A stretch of 64,000 bases of DNA from a virus. The translations under genes and the position numbers were made by a program. Where the stretch lies: the IMG/VR virus record IMGVR_UViG_3300003702_000496, positions 1 through 64,000 of that record. The stretch is one strand, 5' to 3'. The notes under the pieces are model-generated. The model worked only from the letters and a program-made list of their open reading frames with translations. It was not told the DNA's origin and made no database searches. Positions 1-8,829 of the stretch are shown here, piece after piece (position 1 is the first letter of the stretch; every line of letters begins with the position of its first letter).

Positions 1-65
1 GATTTTTTATGTTCATCTTTTTCTAATACAGTTGAACTATAAATTTTGGTAAACCTTTTAGTCAT
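1..65 (-). CDS. N-terminal fragment of a small head-region protein (position of T4 gp68)
   Basis: Only the first 21 codons lie in the window; the reading frame runs off the left edge. The ATG overlaps the stop of the upstream gene (ATGACTAA), the coupling seen throughout this genome. The visible peptide begins MTKRFTKIYSS and is basic and polar. In T4 the gene after gp20 and gp67 is prohead core gp68, so position suggests that identity, but the fragment is too short for homology. Moderate confidence that it is coding, low confidence in function. Confidence 0.4.
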   Translation of the reverse strand, partial: MTKRFTKIYSSTVLEKDEHKK

Positions 66-231
66 TTACTTCTGTTTCTTCATCTTTTAAATTAGAAACA
101 AAACCCTTCGCCACCTCTTTTCTTTTAATTTCGAGAGCATCGCCAACTTTTGTCGAAATTGCATTTTTAAATACATTTTCTGCTTCCAAATTATTTCCTG
201 ACGCAAGAGCATCTACAAATTCTCTACTCAT
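58..231 (-). CDS. Small prohead core-like protein (gp67 position)
   Basis: 57 residues, highly charged (MSREFVDALASGNN...EIKRKEVAKGF), with no membrane segment. The ATG overlaps the gp20 stop by one base (TAATG), so translation is probably coupled to the portal. The repeated Lys/Glu pattern and the GDALEIKRKEVA stretch resemble the short protein that follows gp20 in T4-like marine phages, often annotated as a prohead core (gp67-type) component that helps build the scaffold before cleavage by the gp21 protease. Identity rests on position and composition only. Confidence 0.6.
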   Translation of the reverse strand: MSREFVDALASGNNLEAENVFKNAISTKVGDALEIKRKEVAKGFVSNLKDEETEVND

Positions 232-1901
232 TATTTCTTTCCTTTCTTCTTAATATAAAAATCTTTTTCATCTTCTACTGGTTCTTCTTCTTCACCTTCT
301 GGCGGAAGCCCCAATGCAAGTTTTGCTCTATCTCCAGCATCCATTTCTGGATCAACTGCCATACCAGATGGATCAGTTGGATATCTCATAACTCCATCAC
401 CGCCATCACTTGGAACACCACCATCCATTGGATCAAGATCAGCTTCTTTTCTGATTTGATTTCTCATTTCGTCAATATCTGCATCATTCATACGAAGAAC
501 ATTTTTTAAAACCCATTCTTTACTAAAAAATGTTCCAATATAATTTTCAACAGTTTGTAACGAATTTAATCTCCCTTCCAGAAGTTCTGCATCTTTTAAT
601 TCTGCAAAGTGACCATCTTGTAAAAAGTCATATTGAACGTGTTCTTGTATCGATGGCCAATCCTCTGCTGCAATAATACCCTTTAACAAAAGTTGTGTTT
701 TAAGAATATCTGTAAACATGGGAACAAATTTCTTACGAACCCGTTGAACAAACTTTGTAAACTTTAATTCATCTCTTGTTATTTCTGTTGTTCTACCAAG
801 ACTAAATCCGGCATCAGATTCCATACGAGAAATTGGCACATTAAGAGAACGATATAATTTCTTTTGAAAATATTGAATGTCATCAATTTCACCAAGATTA
901 GAACCGCCGGGCAAAGTTGTAATCTCTGTTCCCCTACCACCTTCACGGCGCGGCAACCAGAAATCTTCTAACATACTCATATGATTTCTATCATCACGAA
1001 TTTCACCAGTAGTTGCATCATATACCAGTTTATTACGATAGCGATTCATTACATCTTTAAGATATTGTTCCGCTTTAACTTTAGGTAAATTACCAACATC
1101 AATATAGAAAATTCTGCGTTCTGGTGCGCGAGAGATGCGATAGATAACAAGTGCATCTTCAATCATACGCAATTGATTTACAGGTTTAATAGCTTTATGA
1201 AGATAGGAAATAACTCTGCCACTATTCCCGTCAATCAAACCAGAAGGAGTGTAAGTAATAGAATCTACTGCAATTTTTACACCTTGAGTCGCTCCAACCA
1301 TTCCAGCAGAACCTAATCCTTTTTCATTGTATATAAAATATTCATTGATCTTTTCAACCATTTCAACACCAGTTTTAGGATCAACATTTTTTTTAAGTTC
1401 TCTAACTTTTTTGATTTTGCTTGAATCAATATATCTTAATTCAGTAATTCCCCTTCTTGGATTTTTTGTATCAATAATTTTATGATAGAAAATTCTTCCA
1501 TCTATATACCAACGTCTAAAAATATCATGGCCTTTTTGTTCAAAATTTAGAAGACGTAAAATTTCTCCAAATTCTAATCTAATTTTTCTTTTAATTTTTT
1601 CTGGAAACGGCAAACGATCTAAAGTAATTTGTACTGCTTGATCATTCTGATTTGAAACAATACCTTCGTTTATAATATCTTCAATAGCTGTATCGCATTC
1701 TGATTGTTGAGCTATATCACGATATCGTCGAATTAAATCTAAATCAGTTCGTTCTCTACCATCTGTATCGAGGATTTGGCCAAAGAAACCGCCCCCCGCA
1801 ACATCAATAGTTCCGTCATCAGGAGTTGGGGTGGAAAATGTTGTTTCTCCCCCCTTATCCTTACTTGATCGTTGTATAGTAAATCCAAAGAGTTCAGCCA
1901 T
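231..1901 (-). CDS. 20: Portal vertex protein of head, gp20
   Basis: 556 residues, close to T4 gp20 (524). It forms the dodecameric portal at one head vertex, through which DNA is packaged and to which the neck attaches. Recognisable gp20 blocks include the N-terminal YRDIAQQSECDTAIEDIINE segment, IDGRIFYHK, the PERRIFYIDVGNLPK region and SRMESDAGFSLGRTTEITRDELKF near the middle-to-end. The C-terminus is an acidic tail ending in a lysine run. The start is supported by GGAGATATT just upstream. A CTAAATAG late-type octamer lies about 20 bp before the ATG. The downstream small core gene overlaps the stop. Confidence 0.95.
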   Translation of the reverse strand: MAELFGFTIQRSSKDKGGETTFSTPTPDDGTIDVAGGGFFGQILDTDGRERTDLDLIRRYRDIAQQSECDTAIEDIINEGIVSNQNDQAVQITLDRLPFPEKIKRKIRLEFGEILRLLNFEQKGHDIFRRWYIDGRIFYHKIIDTKNPRRGITELRYIDSSKIKKVRELKKNVDPKTGVEMVEKINEYFIYNEKGLGSAGMVGATQGVKIAVDSITYTPSGLIDGNSGRVISYLHKAIKPVNQLRMIEDALVIYRISRAPERRIFYIDVGNLPKVKAEQYLKDVMNRYRNKLVYDATTGEIRDDRNHMSMLEDFWLPRREGGRGTEITTLPGGSNLGEIDDIQYFQKKLYRSLNVPISRMESDAGFSLGRTTEITRDELKFTKFVQRVRKKFVPMFTDILKTQLLLKGIIAAEDWPSIQEHVQYDFLQDGHFAELKDAELLEGRLNSLQTVENYIGTFFSKEWVLKNVLRMNDADIDEMRNQIRKEADLDPMDGGVPSDGGDGVMRYPTDPSGMAVDPEMDAGDRAKLALGLPPEGEEEEPVEDEKDFYIKKKGKK

Positions 1902-1922
1902 AATATCTCCTACTAGTTATGA

Positions 1923-1930
1923 CTATTTAG
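1923..1930 (-). promoter_or_regulatory. Variant late promoter (CTAAATAG) before gp20
   Basis: CTAAATAG on the minus strand, about 20 bp upstream of the gp20 ATG, in a 66-bp gap. It differs from the T4 late -10 octamer TATAAATA at the first two bases and the last. It is followed by a clear ribosome-binding site (GTAGGAG). Functional status is inferred from similarity and position. Confidence 0.4.
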
Positions 1931-1967
1931 TAGGTTTAAATTATTAAATTAAGGAACCCTTGAAGTT

Positions 1968-2495
1968 TCAAATGCCCACAGATTCAAAATGTTGATATCT
2001 CCAAGTTACTTCAAACTCTTCAATTGCATCTATTGTATCATAACTTAATGCAATTGAACCAACAGTTGTTGGCCAAGCGTTTCTAAAAGTATAACTCTTT
2101 AAAATTTTATCATCTCTATCCAATTGGTCTACATATAAATTAGTCGTATACGCAGCAGGGTTTGTTACACCAGTGCCCAGTCTAAGGTCATTTATACCAT
2201 TAGACCATCTCTCCATGGCATTACGAATCATAAAATCTGTATCATTGTGAAAAGTTGTTGACCAAGTTTCAGTAAATTGACGATCACCAGCGATAAAAAT
2301 TTGTCTGCCGCGGAAAGAAACTGGAATTTCTCCTAAAGTCATAGCAGGGAGAGATGAAGTTTTTACTAGGAAAGATGTGCGACTGACATCCAATCCAATA
2401 TTAATTCCTGTAGGCTGAGTAATTGTTACTTTAAATTGATTGGCTCGAGCGCCGCCGCCAAGTAGATTTGCTTTAAAAGCATCTATGTTAGCCAT
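1968..2495 (-). CDS. 19: Tail tube subunit, gp19
   Basis: 175 residues against 163 in T4. It polymerises into the inner tail tube on the baseplate. The N-terminus (MANIDAFKANLLGGGARANQFKV) and the motif SFRGRQIFIAGDRQF are typical of T4-superfamily tubes, and the C-terminal VTWRYQHFES strand fits the tube fold. It follows the sheath gene by two bases and has a strong ribosome-binding site (AGGAGG). No separate late promoter is seen, so it is probably co-transcribed with gp18, as in T4. A second, more diverged tube-fold gene lies at 63281-63979. Confidence 0.93.
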   Translation of the reverse strand: MANIDAFKANLLGGGARANQFKVTITQPTGINIGLDVSRTSFLVKTSSLPAMTLGEIPVSFRGRQIFIAGDRQFTETWSTTFHNDTDFMIRNAMERWSNGINDLRLGTGVTNPAAYTTNLYVDQLDRDDKILKSYTFRNAWPTTVGSIALSYDTIDAIEEFEVTWRYQHFESVGI

Positions 2496-2497
2496 GA

Positions 2498-4516
2498 TTA
2501 ACCTCCTACCTCGCTAAACGATACACCAGTTCGTACCGCAATAAAGTTTAGTGTAATAAAGTTAATAGACCTTGCCGGTTTAATGTAAATATCTCCAATA
2601 AACTCGTTTCGATCAATAACCTCACCTGTATTATTTGTGTCATCACACACAACCTTAAAGTCAAAAATGCCCCTTCTTCCTTGTACATCTCGCAAGAAAG
2701 GTTCTACCATACTTCTAAATTGTGCCCGTGTAAACTCATCATTAAATTCAAAGAGTTGATACTTAGCAGCAGTTGCAATTGCCTTTTCAAGAACCAAGAA
2801 CAACCTACGCACATTAATTCGATCAAACGCACTTGGTTTTGCAAGCGCAGTTTTATCACCAAAGAGTGTTACGCCTTGGCCAGGGAAATTAACAACAGGA
2901 TTAACCCTTGCTTGATAAAGTATATCTCTATCCGACTTTTTAGGATTCATGGATAGTTTAATCGCACCACGAACAATACCTCTAGTATAGCCGGCCGGCG
3001 AGAACCAAGGATCAGCAACTCCATCTGTGTATGCACAAAGACCAGCAGTATCGCCGCATAAAGGTACATAACGATATACATCCCAATACTTATCATACAT
3101 GTATTTGTATCCACTATCGTAAACCATGTAAGACGAAGAAGGGTTAAGATCAAATGCAGTTTTTACATTATTAACTGCCCGAGCAGAAGTTGCCGCAGAA
3201 CTTGCAACACCAACCGTTGCAGAACGATATGGAGAAACAAATCCCACACAATCTTTTCTCTCATCAACAAGAGCTGTAATCATTGTTACATGAGTATCTT
3301 GAGTAGCAGCTGTATCACCAGCTCCACCACCCTTACCACCAATTACAAGATTGATATCATGTAATTCTGTATCTGCAAACTTATCGTAGGCAAGTTCCAG
3401 TTCACCAGCAGTTACGGCATGATCGTCAGTTCCACCTGTAAGAGAATCAATTGTTATTGGTATAACTGAAGTATAAGCAGTAGTTGTATCTGTACCCCAG
3501 TTTGCACCACCAGATATATGATCCGTCCAGTAAATCCAATTTGATTGTCTGAAAATCACATCTGGATAGTAATTGCTACTACCTTGAGCAGTCCTGGCCA
3601 CTGAACTTTTTGACACACTTTCAAAGATTTCTAGAACACTAGAACCTCTCTGTCCAGCAACATCAGCATCGTATCCAGTGAGAGCACCTGTTGTGTCATA
3701 AACAACAATGTGCATTTCATCATTAGAACCATTTTTATCCGTTACAAACTGAGAAGTTCCAGGCGCACTTGTAAACAAATCGTGATATTTCCATTTCCGC
3801 CTTATATACGAATTATCTGGAACAGCATTTTGCAAACCAACGCTATTTGGATCATCTTTTAGACGAATTGTTAATGCATCAGTTGATGTATTAATAGCTG
3901 TTACTTCATACTCATTAAATTCATCAACTGGCACTGTAGCCGAAGTATCTGAAAAGAAAGAAATCATATCACCTATATTAAATGCATTGCCCGCCTCATC
4001 TGCGTTATCAACCACGATTGTAGTATCACCAGCAGCAGCAGAGGCGTCATTTACACGTTGATTTGACGTATCGAGCACTTGGTTGTATCCTGTTGCAGTA
4101 GAACAAATCTGAACACCGATTGAATTACCCCAAGTACCAGCAGTACGGGCAGTCCACTCACCGTGAGCACCTTGTCCTGTACTGAAAGATGCTTCATAAT
4201 GCTCATCGTCACGAATGAGAATACCACTATTCGCACCAGCATTTACAACTGCTGATTCGCAACGAACTACTTTAAGATGATTTGAATACTGCAAGAAATT
4301 TGACGCTGCAAACCAATTTTCAAACTGATTGCTTGTGCTCAAAGGTTTGCCAAAAATTGCAAGCAATTCCTCTTCTGAACCGATTGATACTATAGAATTA
4401 ACTGGTCCCTTTTCCCAGGCACTAGCAATCGCACCAATAGTAGTTTGTACGGCCGGAACAACATTTGTTAGATCAATCTCTCTGACATGTACGCCAGGTG
4501 AAACTAAAAATCCCAT
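2498..4516 (-). CDS. 18: Contractile tail sheath protein, gp18
   Basis: 672 residues, similar to T4 gp18 (659). Sheath subunits stack around the tube and contract on infection. The N-terminus (MGFLVSPGVHVREIDLTN) is the hallmark sheath start and the C-terminus (INFITLNFIAVRTGVSFSEVGG) is the hallmark sheath end. The central region is serine/threonine- and asparagine-rich and is probably the surface-exposed variable domain. A consensus late promoter lies about 45 bp upstream. The tube gene follows directly, giving the usual 18-19 pair. Confidence 0.95.
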   Translation of the reverse strand: MGFLVSPGVHVREIDLTNVVPAVQTTIGAIASAWEKGPVNSIVSIGSEEELLAIFGKPLSTSNQFENWFAASNFLQYSNHLKVVRCESAVVNAGANSGILIRDDEHYEASFSTGQGAHGEWTARTAGTWGNSIGVQICSTATGYNQVLDTSNQRVNDASAAAGDTTIVVDNADEAGNAFNIGDMISFFSDTSATVPVDEFNEYEVTAINTSTDALTIRLKDDPNSVGLQNAVPDNSYIRRKWKYHDLFTSAPGTSQFVTDKNGSNDEMHIVVYDTTGALTGYDADVAGQRGSSVLEIFESVSKSSVARTAQGSSNYYPDVIFRQSNWIYWTDHISGGANWGTDTTTAYTSVIPITIDSLTGGTDDHAVTAGELELAYDKFADTELHDINLVIGGKGGGAGDTAATQDTHVTMITALVDERKDCVGFVSPYRSATVGVASSAATSARAVNNVKTAFDLNPSSSYMVYDSGYKYMYDKYWDVYRYVPLCGDTAGLCAYTDGVADPWFSPAGYTRGIVRGAIKLSMNPKKSDRDILYQARVNPVVNFPGQGVTLFGDKTALAKPSAFDRINVRRLFLVLEKAIATAAKYQLFEFNDEFTRAQFRSMVEPFLRDVQGRRGIFDFKVVCDDTNNTGEVIDRNEFIGDIYIKPARSINFITLNFIAVRTGVSFSEVGG

Positions 4517-4560
4517 GTTCTTTACTCCTTAATTTAAGAGTGTTATTGTAATTGTAATAA

Positions 4561-4568
4561 TATTTATA
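4561..4568 (-). promoter_or_regulatory. Late promoter (TATAAATA) for gp18-gp19-gp20
   Basis: Exact T4-type late -10 octamer on the minus strand, about 45 bp before the sheath ATG. A matching plus-strand octamer lies only 42 bp to its right, so the 107-bp gap is a divergent late-promoter region. Confidence 0.75.
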
Positions 4569-4610
4569 AAAAACAAATTTCCAAAAACTATTTTTATAAG
4601 TGTTATAACA

Positions 4611-4618
4611 TATAAATA
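4611..4618 (+). promoter_or_regulatory. Late promoter (TATAAATA) directly abutting a start codon
   Basis: Exact TATAAATA ending five bases before the ATG of the 4624 gene. In T4, transcription starts about six bases after this octamer, which would put +1 on the A of the ATG and give a leaderless mRNA. No Shine-Dalgarno sequence fits in the space. Confidence 0.65.
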
Positions 4619-4623
4619 ATTCT

Positions 4624-4926
4624 ATGCCAAATGCACATTATGAGAAGTATAAAGATACCATAAAGAAGGTAGCTCGTAGAAATTATCGAAAAAGAATTAT
4701 ATTGTTAAATAAATTCTTAGCAGATAAATCTTGTAAACACTGTGGAGAAAGTGAAATCGTATGTCTTAAATTCTATCCACATAATGCAGAAATACGAAAA
4801 CTAACAAAAAGAGTTGGCATTAGTGATAAAAGTAGAAAAGAAATATTCCATCTATTAGATATCTCTATAATATTATGTTCAAATTGTTGGATCAAACATG
4901 ATAATGATTTAATTGAATTTATTTAG
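4624..4926 (+). CDS. Degenerate HNH/zinc-ribbon small protein
   Basis: 100 residues, the only plus-strand gene in the left 62 kb, inserted between gp18 and gp17. It has CKHCGE at residues 38-43 and CSNCW near residue 87. The pattern C-x2-CGE...LKFYPH...ILCSNC is that of small phage HNH endonucleases, but the usual FHH has become FYP and the usual NCH has become NCW. The zinc ligands remain while the catalytic histidines look lost. A homing-endonuclease remnant turned DNA-binding protein is the simplest reading. It converges with gp17, ending five bases from the gp17 stop. Confidence 0.65.
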   Translation: MPNAHYEKYKDTIKKVARRNYRKRIILLNKFLADKSCKHCGESEIVCLKFYPHNAEIRKLTKRVGISDKSRKEIFHLLDISIILCSNCWIKHDNDLIEFI

Positions 4927-4930
4927 TTTT

Positions 4931-6568
4931 TTACCAATTTGAACCATAATCTCGTACCACTGGATTCCATCTTGTACCATATTCATCTATAACTTCTCCA
5001 ATATTTTCATCTTCTAATCCAGTAACAATAAATCCAAATGGAGCCATGTCTTGTTCTAATGCATCCTGTTGTTCTTTCATCATAGTGCTTCTAATATCCA
5101 TATTAGTTAATTCTTTAAAATAAGTCTGGTCAGTAGTCCATGCAAACATGAATAGACAAGCTACCAAGTCATCAGTGCAACCCTCATCTGCTTGAAATGA
5201 ACTTCCTTTAATAATAAAGGTAGATAATTCACTAATCATATCTAAATCCTCTATGATAAGTTTATCATCCTCAATTATTTGTTTAAGATTGGAACAACCT
5301 ATTCTCTTTACAGCCTTTGTTGTTCTTATTCCTAATTGCGCTCGGCCGCCAGAAAATCCTCCACCAAGAATTTGTCCCGCTCTTCCTCGCATAGAAGACA
5401 TAATAAGATTATCATATTCCAAATCAAACTGCATCGTGCTGGCAACCTGTTCACCTATATCATTTATTTCGATCAATACAAACGCTTTATTGTATGCTTT
5501 GGCAACGTCATGGATTTTACTAGGAAAAATCAATGGTTTAATTTCATTATCTCTAAACTTTGCAACAATTCTATATGGCATTTCTGATACATCAAATACT
5601 ATAAAAGCAGAATAATCATTTTTCGTTCCGCGAGAAACATCAGCAGTTAACATATAAGTTCGGCCTTCCTGTGGATTTTCATATAAATCAAGGCCCGCAT
5701 TAGATTGTCTTGGATTTTTATAAGCCATTGTTCTCAACTTATGTGGAGAAATCAGTGTATCAATAGAACCAAGAAACTCACATTCAAACTCTGTGTTAAA
5801 TTGCGATTGAGAAGTATTTTTAATAGTTTCTGTTTTCCATTCTTCATCACGGCCAGGAATTTCACTCCAATGAACCTCAATTGGAATATAAGAGTTTAGT
5901 TTATTTTCTGCATCAGACCACAGTTTATAGAACATATTCATACCATGCGGTGTGGAAACGATCACCACTTTTGTTGTTTTACCAGAAGATATGGTGGGAT
6001 ATACTGAACTGAAAAATTGTTCTGCAACATTAACAGGAACATAAGCAAATTCATCAAGAAAAATAATGTTATAAGAACCGCCACGAACTGCACTAGCAGA
6101 AGTGGAACTTGCAAGAATCTTTGAACCATTTTCTAATTCTAAACTACCCTTATTCCATGTCATAACGCCCTGTTGTAGCCATTTTGGTAGATTTTCGTAT
6201 GCAAGTTGTAACCTACCCAACAAATCTCTCGCAGTTGCAGCCTTGTTTGCAAGTATGGCTACACTTACCATTGGATTAAAGAGTGTATAATGTAACAGAT
6301 ACGCGATGATAGTAGTGGATTTGCCTGACTGTCTAGGCAACTTACAGATGGTGAAACGATTATTATGAAATGTTCCTACCATTTCCTTTTGAAAATCATA
6401 AAGTTTAAACGGAATTAAACCTTCATCCAAAGAAACAATTTTAATATATGTTTGAATAAAGTATAGGGGGTCTTTCATACATTTTGTGTATTCTTCAACC
6501 TCTTCCTTTGTCCACTCTTGGGCTACGTTTGCCTTCTTGAGATTAGGATTTCCTAAATAATTTTCCAT
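4931..6568 (-). CDS. 17: Large terminase subunit, gp17
   Basis: 545 residues (T4: 610). This ATPase/nuclease motor pumps DNA through the portal and cuts concatemers. The Walker A-like LPRQSGKST lies at about residues 77-85 and the Walker B IIFLDEFAY at 168-176. A conserved coupling-type motif VIVSTP follows. The C-terminal RNase H-type nuclease begins around LTADVSRGTKNDYSAF, with its metal-binding aspartate. The N-terminus is shorter than in T4. It follows gp16 by 13 bases. Confidence 0.95.
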   Translation of the reverse strand: MENYLGNPNLKKANVAQEWTKEEVEEYTKCMKDPLYFIQTYIKIVSLDEGLIPFKLYDFQKEMVGTFHNNRFTICKLPRQSGKSTTIIAYLLHYTLFNPMVSVAILANKAATARDLLGRLQLAYENLPKWLQQGVMTWNKGSLELENGSKILASSTSASAVRGGSYNIIFLDEFAYVPVNVAEQFFSSVYPTISSGKTTKVVIVSTPHGMNMFYKLWSDAENKLNSYIPIEVHWSEIPGRDEEWKTETIKNTSQSQFNTEFECEFLGSIDTLISPHKLRTMAYKNPRQSNAGLDLYENPQEGRTYMLTADVSRGTKNDYSAFIVFDVSEMPYRIVAKFRDNEIKPLIFPSKIHDVAKAYNKAFVLIEINDIGEQVASTMQFDLEYDNLIMSSMRGRAGQILGGGFSGGRAQLGIRTTKAVKRIGCSNLKQIIEDDKLIIEDLDMISELSTFIIKGSSFQADEGCTDDLVACLFMFAWTTDQTYFKELTNMDIRSTMMKEQQDALEQDMAPFGFIVTGLEDENIGEVIDEYGTRWNPVVRDYGSNW

Positions 6569-6581
6569 TTTTAACCCTGTA

Positions 6582-6995
6582 TTATTTGTTTTTTAGCATA
6601 CTCTGAAGTTCTTTAGTAGAACCAACGAACAATGCGTTTGTTACGCTCTTAGGTGCATTACTTGGCACCTCTTTTAACCTACGCATTTTCTCTTGCAAAT
6701 CACCCAACTTCTCTGTAACTTCTGCTACTTGTTTAATGAGATTTCCAGCAACTTCATATGTTCTTGGGTGTTCTGATTCTTTAGCAAGTTCAAGAATTCC
6801 ATCAATAGCTTTTGAACCTTTGTCAACTAAGTTATAAAACTGTTCTCGTTGATATTCATAATCTTTTTCTATATCATCCTCACCCTTAGCATTATAGGGT
6901 ACAACCTTAGAGTTGTCAAGCACGACTTTAGGAACAATCTTTTCTATAACACCTAATTCTTTATCAATGCGTAATGAAGTATCTTTGTTCATCAT
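6582..6995 (-). CDS. 16: Small terminase subunit, gp16
   Basis: 137 residues (T4: 164). It forms the ring that recognises DNA and stimulates gp17. It is mostly predicted alpha-helical and charged. The middle section (IDGILELAKESEHPRTYEVAGNL) and following LQEKMRRLKE match the long helical hairpin of T4-type small terminases. It overlaps the gp15 stop by four bases and precedes gp17, the canonical order. Confidence 0.88.
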   Translation of the reverse strand: MMNKDTSLRIDKELGVIEKIVPKVVLDNSKVVPYNAKGEDDIEKDYEYQREQFYNLVDKGSKAIDGILELAKESEHPRTYEVAGNLIKQVAEVTEKLGDLQEKMRRLKEVPSNAPKSVTNALFVGSTKELQSMLKNK

Positions 6996-7798
6996 TTATT
7001 ATCATCTTCACCTGTTTCTGAATTATAATTTAATGCATCTTGAAAGAATGATGTAGTTTCATTAAATCCAAAATCATCATCAGCATCAGCCGTTGCCGGT
7101 TTAGGTGTAACCTTATATCTTTGTTCACGTTTTGGAGATTCATCAGGCAAGTTTGTATATTGGTCAACCTGTGCTGTTTTAATAACCTTACTGGAAGTAA
7201 CGGGCCCATACAAATAAAATTTAGTAGTAAAAGATACTGTATATATCAAAGCTCTACGAGTAGTAAATTCTCCATCATAACTATCCTCATAACCAATACT
7301 ATTTAATATTACAGGAACATCTTTTTTAATTCCCATATCTGACATATCATTAATAGTTAATGTATAGTCAGGTTGAAAGTAGGGAAGAATCTGTTCTATA
7401 ATTTGTAATGCATCATCAGATTGTTTTGCCATAATATATAATTCAAATTCAAGATTATATGGAACTGGCATATACTGAGTATCTAATTGTTTTGTATTTG
7501 AACCTTTAACTTTTTTAAATTTTTGAACACGATTAAGTTTTCTAGCAGGATCATAGGAAAGATTTTTAATTTCAAATCCAATTCTAGGCAGAGTAATAGC
7601 AACTTGTTTTGATAAATCTGCATCATCACGCAAACGTACTAAAAACTTTTCTCTAGGACCATACGCAAGAGGAACTTTCATAGTCTGTGTTATGGCACCA
7701 GAATTATCTTTACGAACAAGATTAATTGAATTAAACATTGTTCCAAAGGAAATAACTACCTTTCGTATGGTTTCATGATAAAATTGTTGTCCTAACAC
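6992..7798 (-). CDS. 15: Tail sheath stabiliser/tail completion protein, gp15
   Basis: 268 residues (T4: 272). It forms the hexameric terminator at the head-proximal end of the tail and joins it to the neck. The N-terminus (MLGQQFYHETIRKVVISFGTMFNSI) and the block MPVPYNLEFELYIMAKQSDDALQIIEQILPYF are characteristic. The C-terminal 45 residues are acidic and variable. It overlaps gp14 by one base and gp16 by four. Confidence 0.93.
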   Translation of the reverse strand: MLGQQFYHETIRKVVISFGTMFNSINLVRKDNSGAITQTMKVPLAYGPREKFLVRLRDDADLSKQVAITLPRIGFEIKNLSYDPARKLNRVQKFKKVKGSNTKQLDTQYMPVPYNLEFELYIMAKQSDDALQIIEQILPYFQPDYTLTINDMSDMGIKKDVPVILNSIGYEDSYDGEFTTRRALIYTVSFTTKFYLYGPVTSSKVIKTAQVDQYTNLPDESPKREQRYKVTPKPATADADDDFGFNETTSFFQDALNYNSETGEDDNK

Positions 7799-8826
7799 TA
7801 TGATCTACTCCCTACATCTCCAAATGGATTTGACTCAGAGAAATCTAAAATTGTTCTACTTTTAATTTCAAAGAGTTCATTTTGTACAGTCTTATCAGTA
7901 CTGAAGTCACCTATTATATAGTATTCCTGCAACAGATACGCAGCATCGCCGCTGTCAGCAGGCTGTTCAAGAATAATACTTTCACCAACTGAAGTGCTAT
8001 CACTTTCACCAACTATATTATCACCATCTGTTTCTTCAAGTAGTAATCCAGAAGCAACATCGTCATCAGTACCATATTCTAATCTTATATCCTCATTTAC
8101 AGCAGAAGATTGTTCCATAGTAAACTGATAGAGTAATGCATCTACACTATGTTCAGTTTCAATCGCATCAATGCCCGCAATACCAGTGTCAATAATTTCA
8201 GAACTGTAATCATACAGACGACATCTTAATTTATATACTGGATTATTATCCAACTGATAAAATGGTTCATCGTGATCTACAAAGTTAATCTGAAATAATT
8301 TATCAAGAATTGGATGATAAATTGCATCACCTTCTTGAGGCCGGTCAGAATCCGTTGCAGCAATATCTTGTATAATATAAAAATTGTTATCACCAGTAAC
8401 CGTTGTTAGTGTAGAGGAATCGGAAGATTGATCTATCGTTCCAGCTTCCAATAATATTGAACCGCCAGAACTTGTATCCGTTCCATCTTCAATTTGCATT
8501 TGTCGATCTAATTCTTGAAAACGAGACTTATTTACAACAAAGGTTGCTTCACTTAAATTTTGCAAACCAAATTGATTCATCATTTCTCTTTCACCAGCAA
8601 ATCCACCATCTGCATCTTCCATATACATTTCTATGGGATGCTGCGTTCTAAACTTAGAAAGAGAATCTTCTCCCCACACTGTATCTTCTGCAACCAAAGT
8701 ACGATCCATATAATAAACATCGTGACCATATATTTGAATTGCTTCTTTTACAAGATCGCTATATAAAGTTCTCTCAGTCGCTATAGATGTAAAATTATTC
8801 GTATGAAATGCTGTATTAACTGCCAT
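7798..8826 (-). CDS. 14: Neck protein, gp14
   Basis: 342 residues against 256 in T4. gp14 with gp13 forms the neck connecting portal and tail. The N-terminal part (TLYSDLVKEAIQIYGHDVYYMDR) and FRTQHPIEMYMED...GFAGEREMMNQFGLQ are diagnostic. The extra length is a central low-complexity insertion rich in Asp, Ser and Leu-Leu-Glu-like strings (for example LLLEET, IILEQP), similar in style to the LNGTD repeats of the gp7-like protein. Confidence 0.92.
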   Translation of the reverse strand: MAVNTAFHTNNFTSIATERTLYSDLVKEAIQIYGHDVYYMDRTLVAEDTVWGEDSLSKFRTQHPIEMYMEDADGGFAGEREMMNQFGLQNLSEATFVVNKSRFQELDRQMQIEDGTDTSSGGSILLEAGTIDQSSDSSTLTTVTGDNNFYIIQDIAATDSDRPQEGDAIYHPILDKLFQINFVDHDEPFYQLDNNPVYKLRCRLYDYSSEIIDTGIAGIDAIETEHSVDALLYQFTMEQSSAVNEDIRLEYGTDDDVASGLLLEETDGDNIVGESDSTSVGESIILEQPADSGDAAYLLQEYYIIGDFSTDKTVQNELFEIKSRTILDFSESNPFGDVGSRS

Positions 8827-8829
8827 GAG

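Noticed and set aside
5253-5615. 120-residue plus-strand frame inside gp17
   Set aside because: Fully antisense to the conserved terminase nuclease domain, Ser/Ile/Leu-rich, no start signal.
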